Translations under genes and position numbers: made by a program | Notes under the pieces: generated by a model | Told to the model about the DNA's origin: nothing | The model's input: the letters and a program-made list of their open reading frames with translations, nothing else | Database searches by the model: none | From: Planctomycetota bacterium | GTDB lineage: Bacteria > Planctomycetota > UBA1135 > GCA-002686595 | Direction of reading: 5' to 3' | NCBI GenBank assembly: GCA_028823345.1 | Contig: JAPKBR010000014.1 | Span: forward strand, 1-64,000 | Length of the DNA stretch: 64,000 bases | In this document: in pieces, positions 1 through 6,818 of the stretch | Numbering within the stretch: position 1 is the first letter of the stretch | How the letters are laid out: each line of letters opens with the position of its first letter

Positions 1-379
1 GGTCTACGCCACGGACCTCGATGGAGATGGCGATGCGGATGTGCTCTCGGCTTCCGTGCATGACGACAAGATTGCCTGGTATGAGAACCTGGGCGGCGGG
101 GCCTTCGGATCGCAACAAGTGATCACAACTGTTGCGAATTATTCCAATTCGGTCTACGCCACGGACCTCGACGGGGACGGCGATGCGGATGTGCTTTCGG
201 CTTCCCGGCTTGACGACAAGATCGCCTGGTATGAAAATCTCGGGGGCGGAGACTTCGGATACGACCTAAACAACCTCAATGCCAATCAACAGGTAATCAC
301 GACTGCTACGGATACTGCCACCTCGGTCTACGCCACGGACCTCGATGGAGATGGCGATGCGGATGTGCTCTCGGCTTCC
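1..379 (+). repeat. three direct repeats coding the FG-GAP units
   Basis: A segment of about 55 bases beginning ggtctacgccacggacctcg occurs at 1-55, 151-205 and 325-379. The first and third copies are identical over all 55 bases; the second differs at a few third-codon positions. Spacing is 150 and 174 bases. The near-identity at DNA level suggests recent unit duplication or gene conversion rather than selection on protein sequence alone. Confidence 0.85.
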
Positions 380-886
380 AAGAATGACGACAAGATCGCC
401 TGGTATGAGAATCAGATTTCCCAGGGCGGCCCGAACCTGTTCTGCAACCCCGCCAACACCCACTCGGGCGGTGGCTTCGCCACTTTGGCGGCTTCCAGCC
501 ACTCGATTGGGTCTGGCGGCGCGTTCCACCTGGCGGCTAATAATGGCCCGGCACTCCAGTGGGGCTTCTTTTTGGTGTCGGCCGGCTCCGTGGATCCGGG
601 GGTCTCGGTCAGCGATGGTCGTCTCTGCCTGACTGCTCCGATTGGACGCTACAGTCCCGCGGCTGGTGGCAGCTACCAGTTGAATTCAATTGGTGCTTTT
701 GATGTGAGCGGCGTTTTCCAGAGTTTGAGCGGAAACTCGTCTGTTGGCTCGGGCTTCGATGTGCCTTCCACTCTCCCGAATCCCCCAGGCGGCACGATGA
801 GCACTGGTGCCACATGGAACTTTCAGCTGTGGTACCGCGACGGCGTCGCGTCCAACTTCTCGGATGGCGTTTCGGTCACCTTCTGA
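1..886 (+). CDS. FG-GAP/VCBS repeat protein, C-terminal part
   Basis: The reading frame is open from the first base (first full codon at position 2) and ends with TGA at 884-886, so only the C-terminal part of the gene lies here. Three repeats of about 50-58 residues are visible, each with the calcium-binding-like core DLDGDGDADVL followed by DDKIAWYEN; this is the FG-GAP/VCBS pattern of beta-propeller surface proteins. After the repeats comes a tail of about 140 residues beginning NLFCNPANT and ending with NFQLWYRDG and NFSDGVSVTF. I recall similar tails at the C-termini of many secreted planctomycete proteins, where a sorting role is plausible but unproven. It is probably secreted. It converges on the MFS gene, with 55 bases between the two stop codons and no clear terminator there. 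Confidence 0.85.
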   Translation, partial: VYATDLDGDGDADVLSASVHDDKIAWYENLGGGAFGSQQVITTVANYSNSVYATDLDGDGDADVLSASRLDDKIAWYENLGGGDFGYDLNNLNANQQVITTATDTATSVYATDLDGDGDADVLSASKNDDKIAWYENQISQGGPNLFCNPANTHSGGGFATLAASSHSIGSGGAFHLAANNGPALQWGFFLVSAGSVDPGVSVSDGRLCLTAPIGRYSPAAGGSYQLNSIGAFDVSGVFQSLSGNSSVGSGFDVPSTLPNPPGGTMSTGATWNFQLWYRDGVASNFSDGVSVTF

Positions 887-941
887 TGACACACGCCCGG
901 CGACAGCCTTCCAGGTAACTCCGCCCTACGGCGAAGTGCCC

Positions 942-2237
942 TCAACCGACGCGAGCTCTCCGCGAGGAGCGGGCAAACAGCCCCGCCCCCAGCGCCACCA
1001 TCAAGCCCGCGGTGATGAACGCGGCGCGCACTCCTAGCAGTGCGCCCACTCCGCCGCCGATGACGCCTCCCACTGCCACCGCTGCGGTGCGCGCGCTAAA
1101 CACCACACCAAAGGCACCTCCCCGGCGACCCGCTTCGACCTCTCCCGCTGCCAAGCCAAAGGCAAGGGGTCCGATGCCCGCCACCGCCGCGCCTAAGAGC
1201 AAACGCCCCCCCAGCAAAACCCCGTAGGTGCTGGCGCTGGCTTGAATCGCAAGGGCCAAGATCGAGAGCACCGCGGACTCACCCATGGCTCTTGAATAGC
1301 CCACCCGATCCCCCCGCATACCCCAGAGGGGCAAGCACAAGAGGTTGGCAAAGGCCATCCCTCCAAATGCCATTGCCGTTGCCATCGTCACCCGTGAACC
1401 GCCCTCCACCTGGGCAAAGGGCAAGCGTTCCAGCAATTCCAAAACGCCGCTGCCAGGATCGTTGGCCAAGAGTTGCGCCACAAAGCGTTCCAAGAGTGGA
1501 TTGGCGCAGCCTAGCCCAAACTGAACGGCGAAGACCAAGAACGCCGTGGCGCGCAGGGCCGGGTGCACCAACACCGAATGCACATCCGAGCGCAGTTTGC
1601 TCAGGGCATGACTCACAGCGCCAACCCTAGCCTTGTCATGGCCGCCGTCCTTGGCACCGTGCACGGCCAAGTCCTCATGGGCCACAAACCAAACCAAGAG
1701 GGCCGAGCAAAGGGCCGCGGCCCCCACCACCCCGAACACCGCTTGGTGCCCACCCCAGACCACGCTCAACCAACCCCCGAGCAGGGGCCCGATCATGCTG
1801 CCCAAAGCCAACGAGGTGGACAGTTGCGCCGTAACGCTGGCCTGGCGATCGACAGGAGCTTGGACGCTAACCAAGGTAATCCCAGGAGGAATAAAACCAC
1901 TGAATAGCCCTTGGCCTAAGCGCAAGAACAACAGAGTCCAAGGCCCCTGAGCAAAGGCCATCCCTCCCACAAAGATCGCGATGGCCAGCATGGCTCGGCA
2001 GATCATCAACTTGCGCCCAAGGCGATCCCCGAGCGCCCCCCAGATGGGTGACATGAGGGTCGCCCCAAGAGGCGCCGCCCCAAACAAGACTCCCGCCCAA
2101 ATCCGCACGGATGTTTCGTCGTGCACACCCAGTTCCTCCAGCAAGCTGGGGAAGAAGGGTATGAAGCTCATCATCCCGATCGAAGTGATCAGGTTGGCGA
2201 GCCAAATGACGCGAAAAGTGCGCTTCCAGGAGGCCAT
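942..2237 (-). CDS. MFS transporter at the end of the BMC operon
   Basis: A 431-residue integral membrane protein of the major facilitator superfamily. The N-terminal half carries the typical cytoplasmic loop 2-3 signature GALGDRLGRK at about residues 66-75, and hydrophobic helices run to the C-terminus, consistent with 12 membrane segments. The length is normal for the family. The closest general type is the MdtG-like drug/solute proton antiporter group, but substrate cannot be read from sequence. The start (ATG at 2237) lies 15 bases after the UPF0210 stop codon, so it is probably the last gene of the microcompartment operon and may import the substrate or export the product of that pathway. 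That role is inferred from position only. Confidence 0.85.
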   Translation of the reverse strand: MASWKRTFRVIWLANLITSIGMMSFIPFFPSLLEELGVHDETSVRIWAGVLFGAAPLGATLMSPIWGALGDRLGRKLMICRAMLAIAIFVGGMAFAQGPWTLLFLRLGQGLFSGFIPPGITLVSVQAPVDRQASVTAQLSTSLALGSMIGPLLGGWLSVVWGGHQAVFGVVGAAALCSALLVWFVAHEDLAVHGAKDGGHDKARVGAVSHALSKLRSDVHSVLVHPALRATAFLVFAVQFGLGCANPLLERFVAQLLANDPGSGVLELLERLPFAQVEGGSRVTMATAMAFGGMAFANLLCLPLWGMRGDRVGYSRAMGESAVLSILALAIQASASTYGVLLGGRLLLGAAVAGIGPLAFGLAAGEVEAGRRGGAFGVVFSARTAAVAVGGVIGGGVGALLGVRAAFITAGLMVALGAGLFARSSRRARVG

Positions 2238-2252
2238 CGGTGAAGCCGCCGG

Positions 2253-3617
2253 TTAGTTCTTGTAGCTCTGCAGAGGAGCCGGGATGCGACCACCCCGGTT
2301 GTGCAAGAGATCGCAGGAAAAGGCTCCCGGGTCCTGCACGATGGCAGTGCCCAAAAGTCCGCCCCACTCCACCATTTCGCCGGGGCCCTTGCCCGGCACG
2401 GGAATGATGCGCACGGCGGTGGTTTTTGTGTTGACCATGCCGATCGCCAGTTCGTCGGCGATGATGCCGGTCAAGGTGGCCGCTGAAGTGTTTCCTGGAA
2501 CCGCGACCATGTCGAGACCCACCGAACAGACCGCGGTCATGGCCTCCAGCTTGGCCAAACTCAATGCGCCCGCAGCCACTGCGTCGATCATGCCCTGGTC
2601 CTCGGATACTGGAATGAACGCGCCGGACAAACCGCCCATACAAGAACTAGCCATGGCGCCGCCTTTCTTGACCGCGTCGGTCAACATTGCCAAAGCTGCG
2701 GTAGTACCAGGGGCACCGGCCTTCTCCACCCCAATCAGTTCCAAGATGTCCGCAATCGAATCCCCCACTGCTGGGGTCGGCGCAAGGGATACATCGACGA
2801 TGCCGAAGGTCGTGTTCATACGCCGCGCGGCTTCGCGGCCCACTAACTCGCCCACCCGAGTGATCTTAAAAGCAGTGCGCTTGATGGTCTCATAGACCGC
2901 GAGCAAATCCGTGTCCGGGCCCAAGCGCTCCAGGGCCGAGCGCACGGCTCCGGGGCCACTGACCCCCACATTGATCACAGTTTCGGGCTCGCCAATTCCC
3001 ATGTGCGCCCCGGCCACGAAGGGGTTGTCTTCCACCGGGTTCATGAAGCAAACCAGCTTGGCACAACCCAGGCCCCCCGTACTCGCGGTGCGCTGGGCCG
3101 TGTCCAGCACCAGTTCGCTAAATTGGGCCACCGCATCCATGTTGATGCCAGCTTTGGTGGTGCCCAGAGCCACCGATGCACAAACCCTATTGGTGACCTC
3201 GAGGGCTTCGGGGATCGATCGAAAGAGAGCCTCATCCGAGCGGCTGAAGCCCTTGTACACATAGGCGGAAAAACCACCGATGAAATCCACGCCCACCTCT
3301 TCCGCCGCCGCGTCCATAGCGCGGGCCAGGGGCACCAAGTCATGGGCTCCGCTGGCAGCCGCCACCATAGAAATCGGCGTCACAGCGATGCGCTTGTTGA
3401 CGATCGGCACGCCGTAATCCGCGGCGATGGAATCCGCCACGCGCACCAGGTCTTTCCCATGGTGCACAATCTTGGCGTAGACCTTTTCGCAGGTGCTTTC
3501 CAGGTCTGGATCCGCGCAATCGAGCAGATTGATGCCCAAAGTCGTGGTGCGCACATCGAGCGTTTCCAGCTCGACCATGCGTAAGGTTTCAAGAATTTCT
3601 TCGTCGGAAAAAGTCAC
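2253..3617 (-). CDS. UPF0210/DUF711 family PFL-fold protein
   Basis: A 454-residue protein matching the UPF0210 (DUF711) family, which databases call 'PFL family protein' because the structure resembles the ten-stranded barrel of pyruvate formate-lyase. Segments typical of the family are seen: [10 protein letters not shown] near residue 115, [13 protein letters not shown] near 150, a Gly-rich [20 protein letters not shown] in the middle, and [17 protein letters not shown] near 375. The start is GTG at 3617. No glycyl-radical loop or activating enzyme is seen, so radical chemistry should not be assumed. In many bacteria this family sits next to a UPF0237 ACT-domain protein, as here (the ACT gene ends 11 bases upstream). 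Its place inside a BMC operon is unusual and makes it a candidate pathway enzyme. Its true function is unknown. Confidence 0.9.
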   Translation of the reverse strand: MTFSDEEILETLRMVELETLDVRTTTLGINLLDCADPDLESTCEKVYAKIVHHGKDLVRVADSIAADYGVPIVNKRIAVTPISMVAAASGAHDLVPLARAMDAAAEEVGVDFIGGFSAYVYKGFSRSDEALFRSIPEALEVTNRVCASVALGTTKAGINMDAVAQFSELVLDTAQRTASTGGLGCAKLVCFMNPVEDNPFVAGAHMGIGEPETVINVGVSGPGAVRSALERLGPDTDLLAVYETIKRTAFKITRVGELVGREAARRMNTTFGIVDVSLAPTPAVGDSIADILELIGVEKAGAPGTTAALAMLTDAVKKGGAMASSCMGGLSGAFIPVSEDQGMIDAVAAGALSLAKLEAMTAVCSVGLDMVAVPGNTSAATLTGIIADELAIGMVNTKTTAVRIIPVPGKGPGEMVEWGGLLGTAIVQDPGAFSCDLLHNRGGRIPAPLQSYKN

Positions 3618-3628
3618 TGTTTAGGGCC

Positions 3629-4138
3629 CTATACGCGGTGCATGTATCGGAAAACGCGCTCGTGCATCACGCGCGCCACAAAGTCTTGGTCGCCGCCCAA
3701 ACAATCGAGGGTTTCCTTGAGAGCCTTGAACTGACCCGCGTGCTCAAGGCCCACGGTCAATACCAGGTGAAAATAATCTTCCACGGAACGCTGACTCACG
3801 TCGCGCACATTGCCACCGTTTTCGGCGATGACCGCGGTGATCTCGGCCAGCACGCCAGTACGGTTGCGGCCGACCACAACCACCATCACGCCGGTACCTC
3901 CACCCTCGTCCCCTTCGGGCTCGGGCATCAGGGGCAAGCTGTGTTGCGCCCGCACTGCGTCGGGACCGCGGTCGGGGGAGGGCTGCTCGTAAGCAGCTCC
4001 GTTGACGCCCTTGAGCACCACGCCTGACGCCTGGGCAGCTTCAAGAGCCTGGGGGGTTACAACGGTTTCAGGTTCGACGACGAGTTCGCCACTTCCTGCG
4101 CGGCGGATGTCTTCGGCGGTGATGAAGCGACGGGGCAT
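3629..4138 (-). CDS. ACT-domain protein with an EutQ-like N-terminal module
   Basis: A 169-residue two-part protein. Residues about 82-169 are an ACT domain of the UPF0237 type, beginning VMVVVVGRNRTGVLAEITAV and ending in a FRYMHRV tail; this domain normally binds small ligands such as amino acids and partners UPF0210 proteins. Residues 1-45 form a separate module, starting RFITAEDIRRAG and followed by a VVTPQALEAA segment. That module resembles the N-terminus of EutQ and related BMC proteins (an ITxxDIR start, then TPxA). A Pro/Asp-rich linker joins the two parts. Ordinary UPF0237 proteins are about 90 residues and lack the extra module. I infer that the module ties the ACT/PFL pair to the microcompartment. 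The start is ATG at 4138. Confidence 0.82.
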   Translation of the reverse strand: MPRRFITAEDIRRAGSGELVVEPETVVTPQALEAAQASGVVLKGVNGAAYEQPSPDRGPDAVRAQHSLPLMPEPEGDEGGGTGVMVVVVGRNRTGVLAEITAVIAENGGNVRDVSQRSVEDYFHLVLTVGLEHAGQFKALKETLDCLGGDQDFVARVMHERVFRYMHRV

Positions 4139-4173
4139 GGTAGAGATTTGGGGGCTAGAAAAGTCTGATTGGA

Positions 4174-4491
4174 TTAGGACTGGGCGAAGGGCTCGGGGCC
4201 TTCCTGGCCAATGGATGTAACGATCATGCGACCGCTCTTGACCACGACCACATAGGTGCCGTCCTTGGCGCGTATTTTGTTCAAGAGGGCCGTATCGTTC
4301 AAAAGGGCGGAGTCCCCTGCAGTTTGGACAGGCTTGTCCTCACCGGGCTCTTCATACACCACGCCAATGTGCCTTCGAAAGGCCGCGTCTAAAGCTGCCG
4401 GGGTGGCGATGCGCTTGGCTGACAGCACAATCCGCGAGCCCGCTGGCATGGCCAACACATCGCGTTCTGTCACCAATTGCGGGCCCGGCAT
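4174..4491 (-). CDS. small BMC-associated protein with an EutQ-like N-terminal module
   Basis: A 105-residue protein of unknown function. Its first 48 residues (QLVTERDVLAMPAG, then RIATPAALDAAFR, then GVVYEE) follow the same plan as the N-terminus of the next gene downstream and of EutQ. The rest is a linker rich in Asp, Ala and Thr, then a short beta-rich end (TYVVVVKSGRMIVTSIG). It sits between a tandem-BMC shell gene (19 bases upstream) and the ACT gene (35 bases downstream), so it is cotranscribed with the shell. A role in cargo recruitment or as a small shell-associated subunit is possible; no catalytic motif is visible. Confidence 0.7.
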   Translation of the reverse strand: MPGPQLVTERDVLAMPAGSRIVLSAKRIATPAALDAAFRRHIGVVYEEPGEDKPVQTAGDSALLNDTALLNKIRAKDGTYVVVVKSGRMIVTSIGQEGPEPFAQS

Positions 4492-4510
4492 GTAAGTTCC
4501 CTTCTAGGAC

Positions 4511-5107
4511 CTAAAGGTGGCGCGCCAGATCAGGGTGGGGCCTGGGGATCACCACTTGACGCAGCAACATGCCCGAAGTCTCAGCGCATTTCGATCCCGA
4601 AAGAACCGCAGAGCGCACGTCACTGACTTCGCCGGTGACGCTGAGGTAGCTACGTCCGCCAAGTCCGTTGGCGATGCGCAACTCAAGCAGATCCACCGCC
4701 GACTGCTTGAGGGCCGCATCCGCCGCCAGAATGGCCGCAGCAATGCTGGCGGTTTCGATCACACCGAGGGCATCCAAGGTGCCTTCGATGTTGCCATCAC
4801 GCCGGCGCAAACCGTTTTCCACCTGAGGATGGATCTGGGGAATCAGCAAGCGATCGATGAGATCGGTCCCCGCCAATTCGGCTCCCCGTCGTAGGGCAGC
4901 CTGTAGATCATCCACCGAGCCGCTGAAGAGCATGACGTACTTTCCAGGTTGCACGGAAGAAGCAAAGAGCAGTTCGATCTCGGCCTCCCATAAAATGGCG
5001 TCGGCAATTTCGATCCCGCGCGCCACGGAGCCTAGTTCCAGGAGCCCGATCGCGGGGCCCATGGGCACATCGCTGCGCATGGGGGGGTTATGGTCACTTC
5101 GAGTCAT
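4511..5107 (-). CDS. BMC-T shell protein (tandem BMC domains)
   Basis: A 198-residue protein with two BMC domains, the length expected for trimeric BMC-T shell tiles. Domain 1 begins at about residue 18 with AIGLLELGSVARGIEIADA and ends near the conserved IPQIHPQV; domain 2 begins near residue 111 with LGVIETASIAAAILAAD and ends IPRPHPDLARHL. The two IPxxHPxx ends are characteristic of BMC-H and BMC-T proteins. Trimers form pseudo-hexagonal facet tiles that can carry larger, sometimes gated pores. Its ATG at 5107 overlaps the TGA of the upstream BMC-P gene by four bases (ATGA), so the two are probably translationally coupled. Confidence 0.92.
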   Translation of the reverse strand: MTRSDHNPPMRSDVPMGPAIGLLELGSVARGIEIADAILWEAEIELLFASSVQPGKYVMLFSGSVDDLQAALRRGAELAGTDLIDRLLIPQIHPQVENGLRRRDGNIEGTLDALGVIETASIAAAILAADAALKQSAVDLLELRIANGLGGRSYLSVTGEVSDVRSAVLSGSKCAETSGMLLRQVVIPRPHPDLARHL

Positions 5108-5451
5108 GATTTGCTCCTGCTTGCAGTTGCTTGGGTCCCGGTTGGAACCGTGTCGTCGTCTTGATGAGGACCTAAAGTACGGCCCTCCAGCTCGCAGCGA
5201 TCGACAAGGCCGACCACCGCTGATTGAAAGCCAATGTCATGGCCGCGTCCGATGGCGTGGCGTGCGGCTCGGCCATACGCCACCAGCACTCGCTCGCCCA
5301 CACCCGCACCAAGGGGGTCAGCCGCCACCACGGTTTCGGCGCAGCCTTTGCCCTCTGCATCAAGGGGCCGGACGATGAGGAACCGCAAGCCTTCGAGGCT
5401 GGGGTCTTTGACCGTGGACCAAAGGTTGCCGACTACCGTTCCGATAATCAC
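5104..5451 (-). CDS. BMC-P (EutN/CcmL-type) vertex shell protein 2
   Basis: A 115-residue pentamer-forming vertex protein of the EutN/CcmL family. It starts VIIGTVVGNLWSTVK and continues with LRFLIVRPLD and the family core ADPLGAGVGERVLVAYG, followed by AVVGLVDRCE. The frame is open further upstream, but the GTG at 5451 is the likely start: it overlaps the TGA of the preceding BMC-P gene (GTGA) and has a strong GGAGG ribosome binding site seven bases ahead. The last 20 or so residues are a Thr/Asp/Ser-rich tail not needed for the fold. Such pentamers cap the vertices of the icosahedral shell. Confidence 0.9.
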   Translation of the reverse strand: MIIGTVVGNLWSTVKDPSLEGLRFLIVRPLDAEGKGCAETVVAADPLGAGVGERVLVAYGRAARHAIGRGHDIGFQSAVVGLVDRCELEGRTLGPHQDDDTVPTGTQATASRSKS

Positions 5452-5789
5452 GAGGACACCTCCGCAGCGTTTCGCCCAGCAAAGGTTCCAGCCCGCCAAG
5501 AGGCCGGTGCATCCGGTGCGTCTAGGTCATCCACGATGCCCACCACCGCTGCTTCCAGGGCAAAATCCCCGTCGCCTCCCATGGCAACCCGAGCAGCCTT
5601 ACCAAAGGCCACCAAAACCGCTTCGCCTTGATTCGCGCCCAAGGGGTCCGCGCAAACCACAGGCCCGACCTTGCCGTTGCCCGGCTCGTCGTGATCGTCG
5701 AGGGGTTGCACCACCAGCAAGCGCTTGCCATCCAGGTCGCGCATCTTGCGCGTGGCCCAAACTTGACCGACGACTCGTCCAATGAACAT
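5448..5789 (-). CDS. BMC-P (EutN/CcmL-type) vertex shell protein 1
   Basis: A 113-residue EutN/CcmL-family protein. It begins MFIGRVVGQVWATRK and contains LLVVQPLDD, then the conserved ADPLGANQGEAVLVAFG and AVVGIVDDLD. It is a paralogue of the gene directly downstream; both keep the pentamer core, so this shell has at least two vertex variants. The ATG overlaps the stop of the upstream tandem-BMC gene by one base (TGATG), and its own stop overlaps the next start (GTGA). The tight coupling suggests production at related levels. Residues after about 97 are a poorly conserved tail. Confidence 0.9.
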   Translation of the reverse strand: MFIGRVVGQVWATRKMRDLDGKRLLVVQPLDDHDEPGNGKVGPVVCADPLGANQGEAVLVAFGKAARVAMGGDGDFALEAAVVGIVDDLDAPDAPASWRAGTFAGRNAAEVSS

Positions 5790-6421
5790 CAGCCCTTCCC
5801 CCTTAGTTGCTCCAAGGCCAAGCGAACCGCCGCGGCCGCCGCTTCGATCTCCGCGTCTCCGCCGGCCAATCTCAATCGGCCCACAGCGCCGTCGGCGCCT
5901 AAACCCACCAAGCGCACGGGGGCGGCCTTCTCCGCCTCATTGGCGAGGAGAGTCACGAACACCGCGGGGGTTACTTCCAGGGTGTAAAGAGTGTCTCCGC
6001 CCAGCACCAGCATTCCGGCCCTGGTGCGATTGATCATCATGGCGTGATGATCGGTGATTTGCCGAATGATCTCGTCATTCAGAATCTGGGGCCGCATCTG
6101 ATCCTTGGACTCCTTGCCAAGCGACTGCAGCATGATCTCCCCCGCGCGGATCACCTGACCCTGATCCGGGCCGTGGACTTCCAGGGTGCCAAAGTGCCGT
6201 TCGGTGATCAGAGCGCCGGGGGTCACATCGCAAGACTTAAGGGCTTGGTCTAGGATGCGGTTGATCACAATGCCCGGCTGCACCTCTAGCCAAAAGGCGC
6301 TCTCCCCGGCCACGGGGAAATAGCCGTCCGAGTTCGCCGCGCAGGTGGCGGCAAACTGAGGCTGCAGCTGGTCCAAGTGGACCGCAGCGCGCAGCTCAAC
6401 GGATTGGGTGTGCAATGCCAT
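5789..6421 (-). CDS. divergent tandem-BMC-domain shell protein
   Basis: A 210-residue protein that reads as two divergent BMC-like halves. The first half contains VQPGIVINRILDQALKSC, then GALITERHFGTLEVHGPDQG; the second contains TLYTLEVTPAVFVTLLANEA, then VRLVGLGADGAVGRLRLAG. Each half has the BMC order of an initial strand, a helix, and a Gly-rich edge strand. I recall a double-BMC protein of this size and pattern in planctomycete microcompartment operons (the PVM type), which supports the call. It is not PduL: the histidine motifs of that enzyme are missing. Its GRLRLAG segment matches the shell-protein pattern better than any enzyme. The start is ATG at 6421, 76 bases after the upstream BMC-H stop codon. 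Confidence 0.72.
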   Translation of the reverse strand: MALHTQSVELRAAVHLDQLQPQFAATCAANSDGYFPVAGESAFWLEVQPGIVINRILDQALKSCDVTPGALITERHFGTLEVHGPDQGQVIRAGEIMLQSLGKESKDQMRPQILNDEIIRQITDHHAMMINRTRAGMLVLGGDTLYTLEVTPAVFVTLLANEAEKAAPVRLVGLGADGAVGRLRLAGGDAEIEAAAAAVRLALEQLRGKG

Positions 6422-6497
6422 GAATGACGGATCAGGTGCAGCGGTAAGCCAAGGGCCCGGGACCTTTCAGGGTCACGTGCTCCGACTCACCAGAAAC

Positions 6498-6785
6498 CTA
6501 GTCTCCACTGGGCAAGTAGCCTTCGAGATCGTCCGCAGGACGGGGGATCACATGGGTGCTGACAACCTCGCCCACTCGGCGAGCGCCCACGACACCGGCT
6601 TCGACGGCGGCCTTCACGGCCCCCACTTCGCCACGCACCATGACGGTGACCAAGCCACCGCCAGACATTTCCTTGCTCAACAGGGTAACCCTGGCGGCTT
6701 TACACATTGCATCGGCCGCTTCAACAGCGCCCACGAGGCCTTTGGTTTCGATCAGCCCGAGGGCAATTCCGTTATCGTTTGACAT
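6498..6785 (-). CDS. BMC-H hexameric shell protein 2
   Basis: A 95-residue single BMC-domain protein. It shows [20 protein letters not shown], the [11 protein letters not shown] strand, the edge segment [14 protein letters not shown] and the closing HVIPRP, all standard for hexamer-forming facet tiles. It is a paralogue of the BMC-H at 8757-9056; the two share most of the core, and the lengths are typical (90-100 residues). The pore-loop region reads EMSGGG here and EKATAG in the paralogue, so pore properties may differ. It follows the aldehyde dehydrogenase gene by 33 bases. Confidence 0.95.
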   Translation of the reverse strand: MSNDNGIALGLIETKGLVGAVEAADAMCKAARVTLLSKEMSGGGLVTVMVRGEVGAVKAAVEAGVVGARRVGEVVSTHVIPRPADDLEGYLPSGD

Positions 6786-6818
6786 GGTAGTTTCTTTTTT
6801 TAAGTTGCAGAGTGCAAT

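Noticed and set aside
2253-3617. Considered as a glycyl-radical enzyme because of the PFL-fold name.
   Set aside because: The length (454), missing C-terminal Gly loop and absence of a radical SAM activase argue against it; it belongs to UPF0210.
5789-6421. Considered as a PduL-type phosphotransacylase because of its length and place in a BMC operon.
   Set aside because: The PduL histidine motifs and repeats are absent, and both halves follow a BMC-domain pattern.
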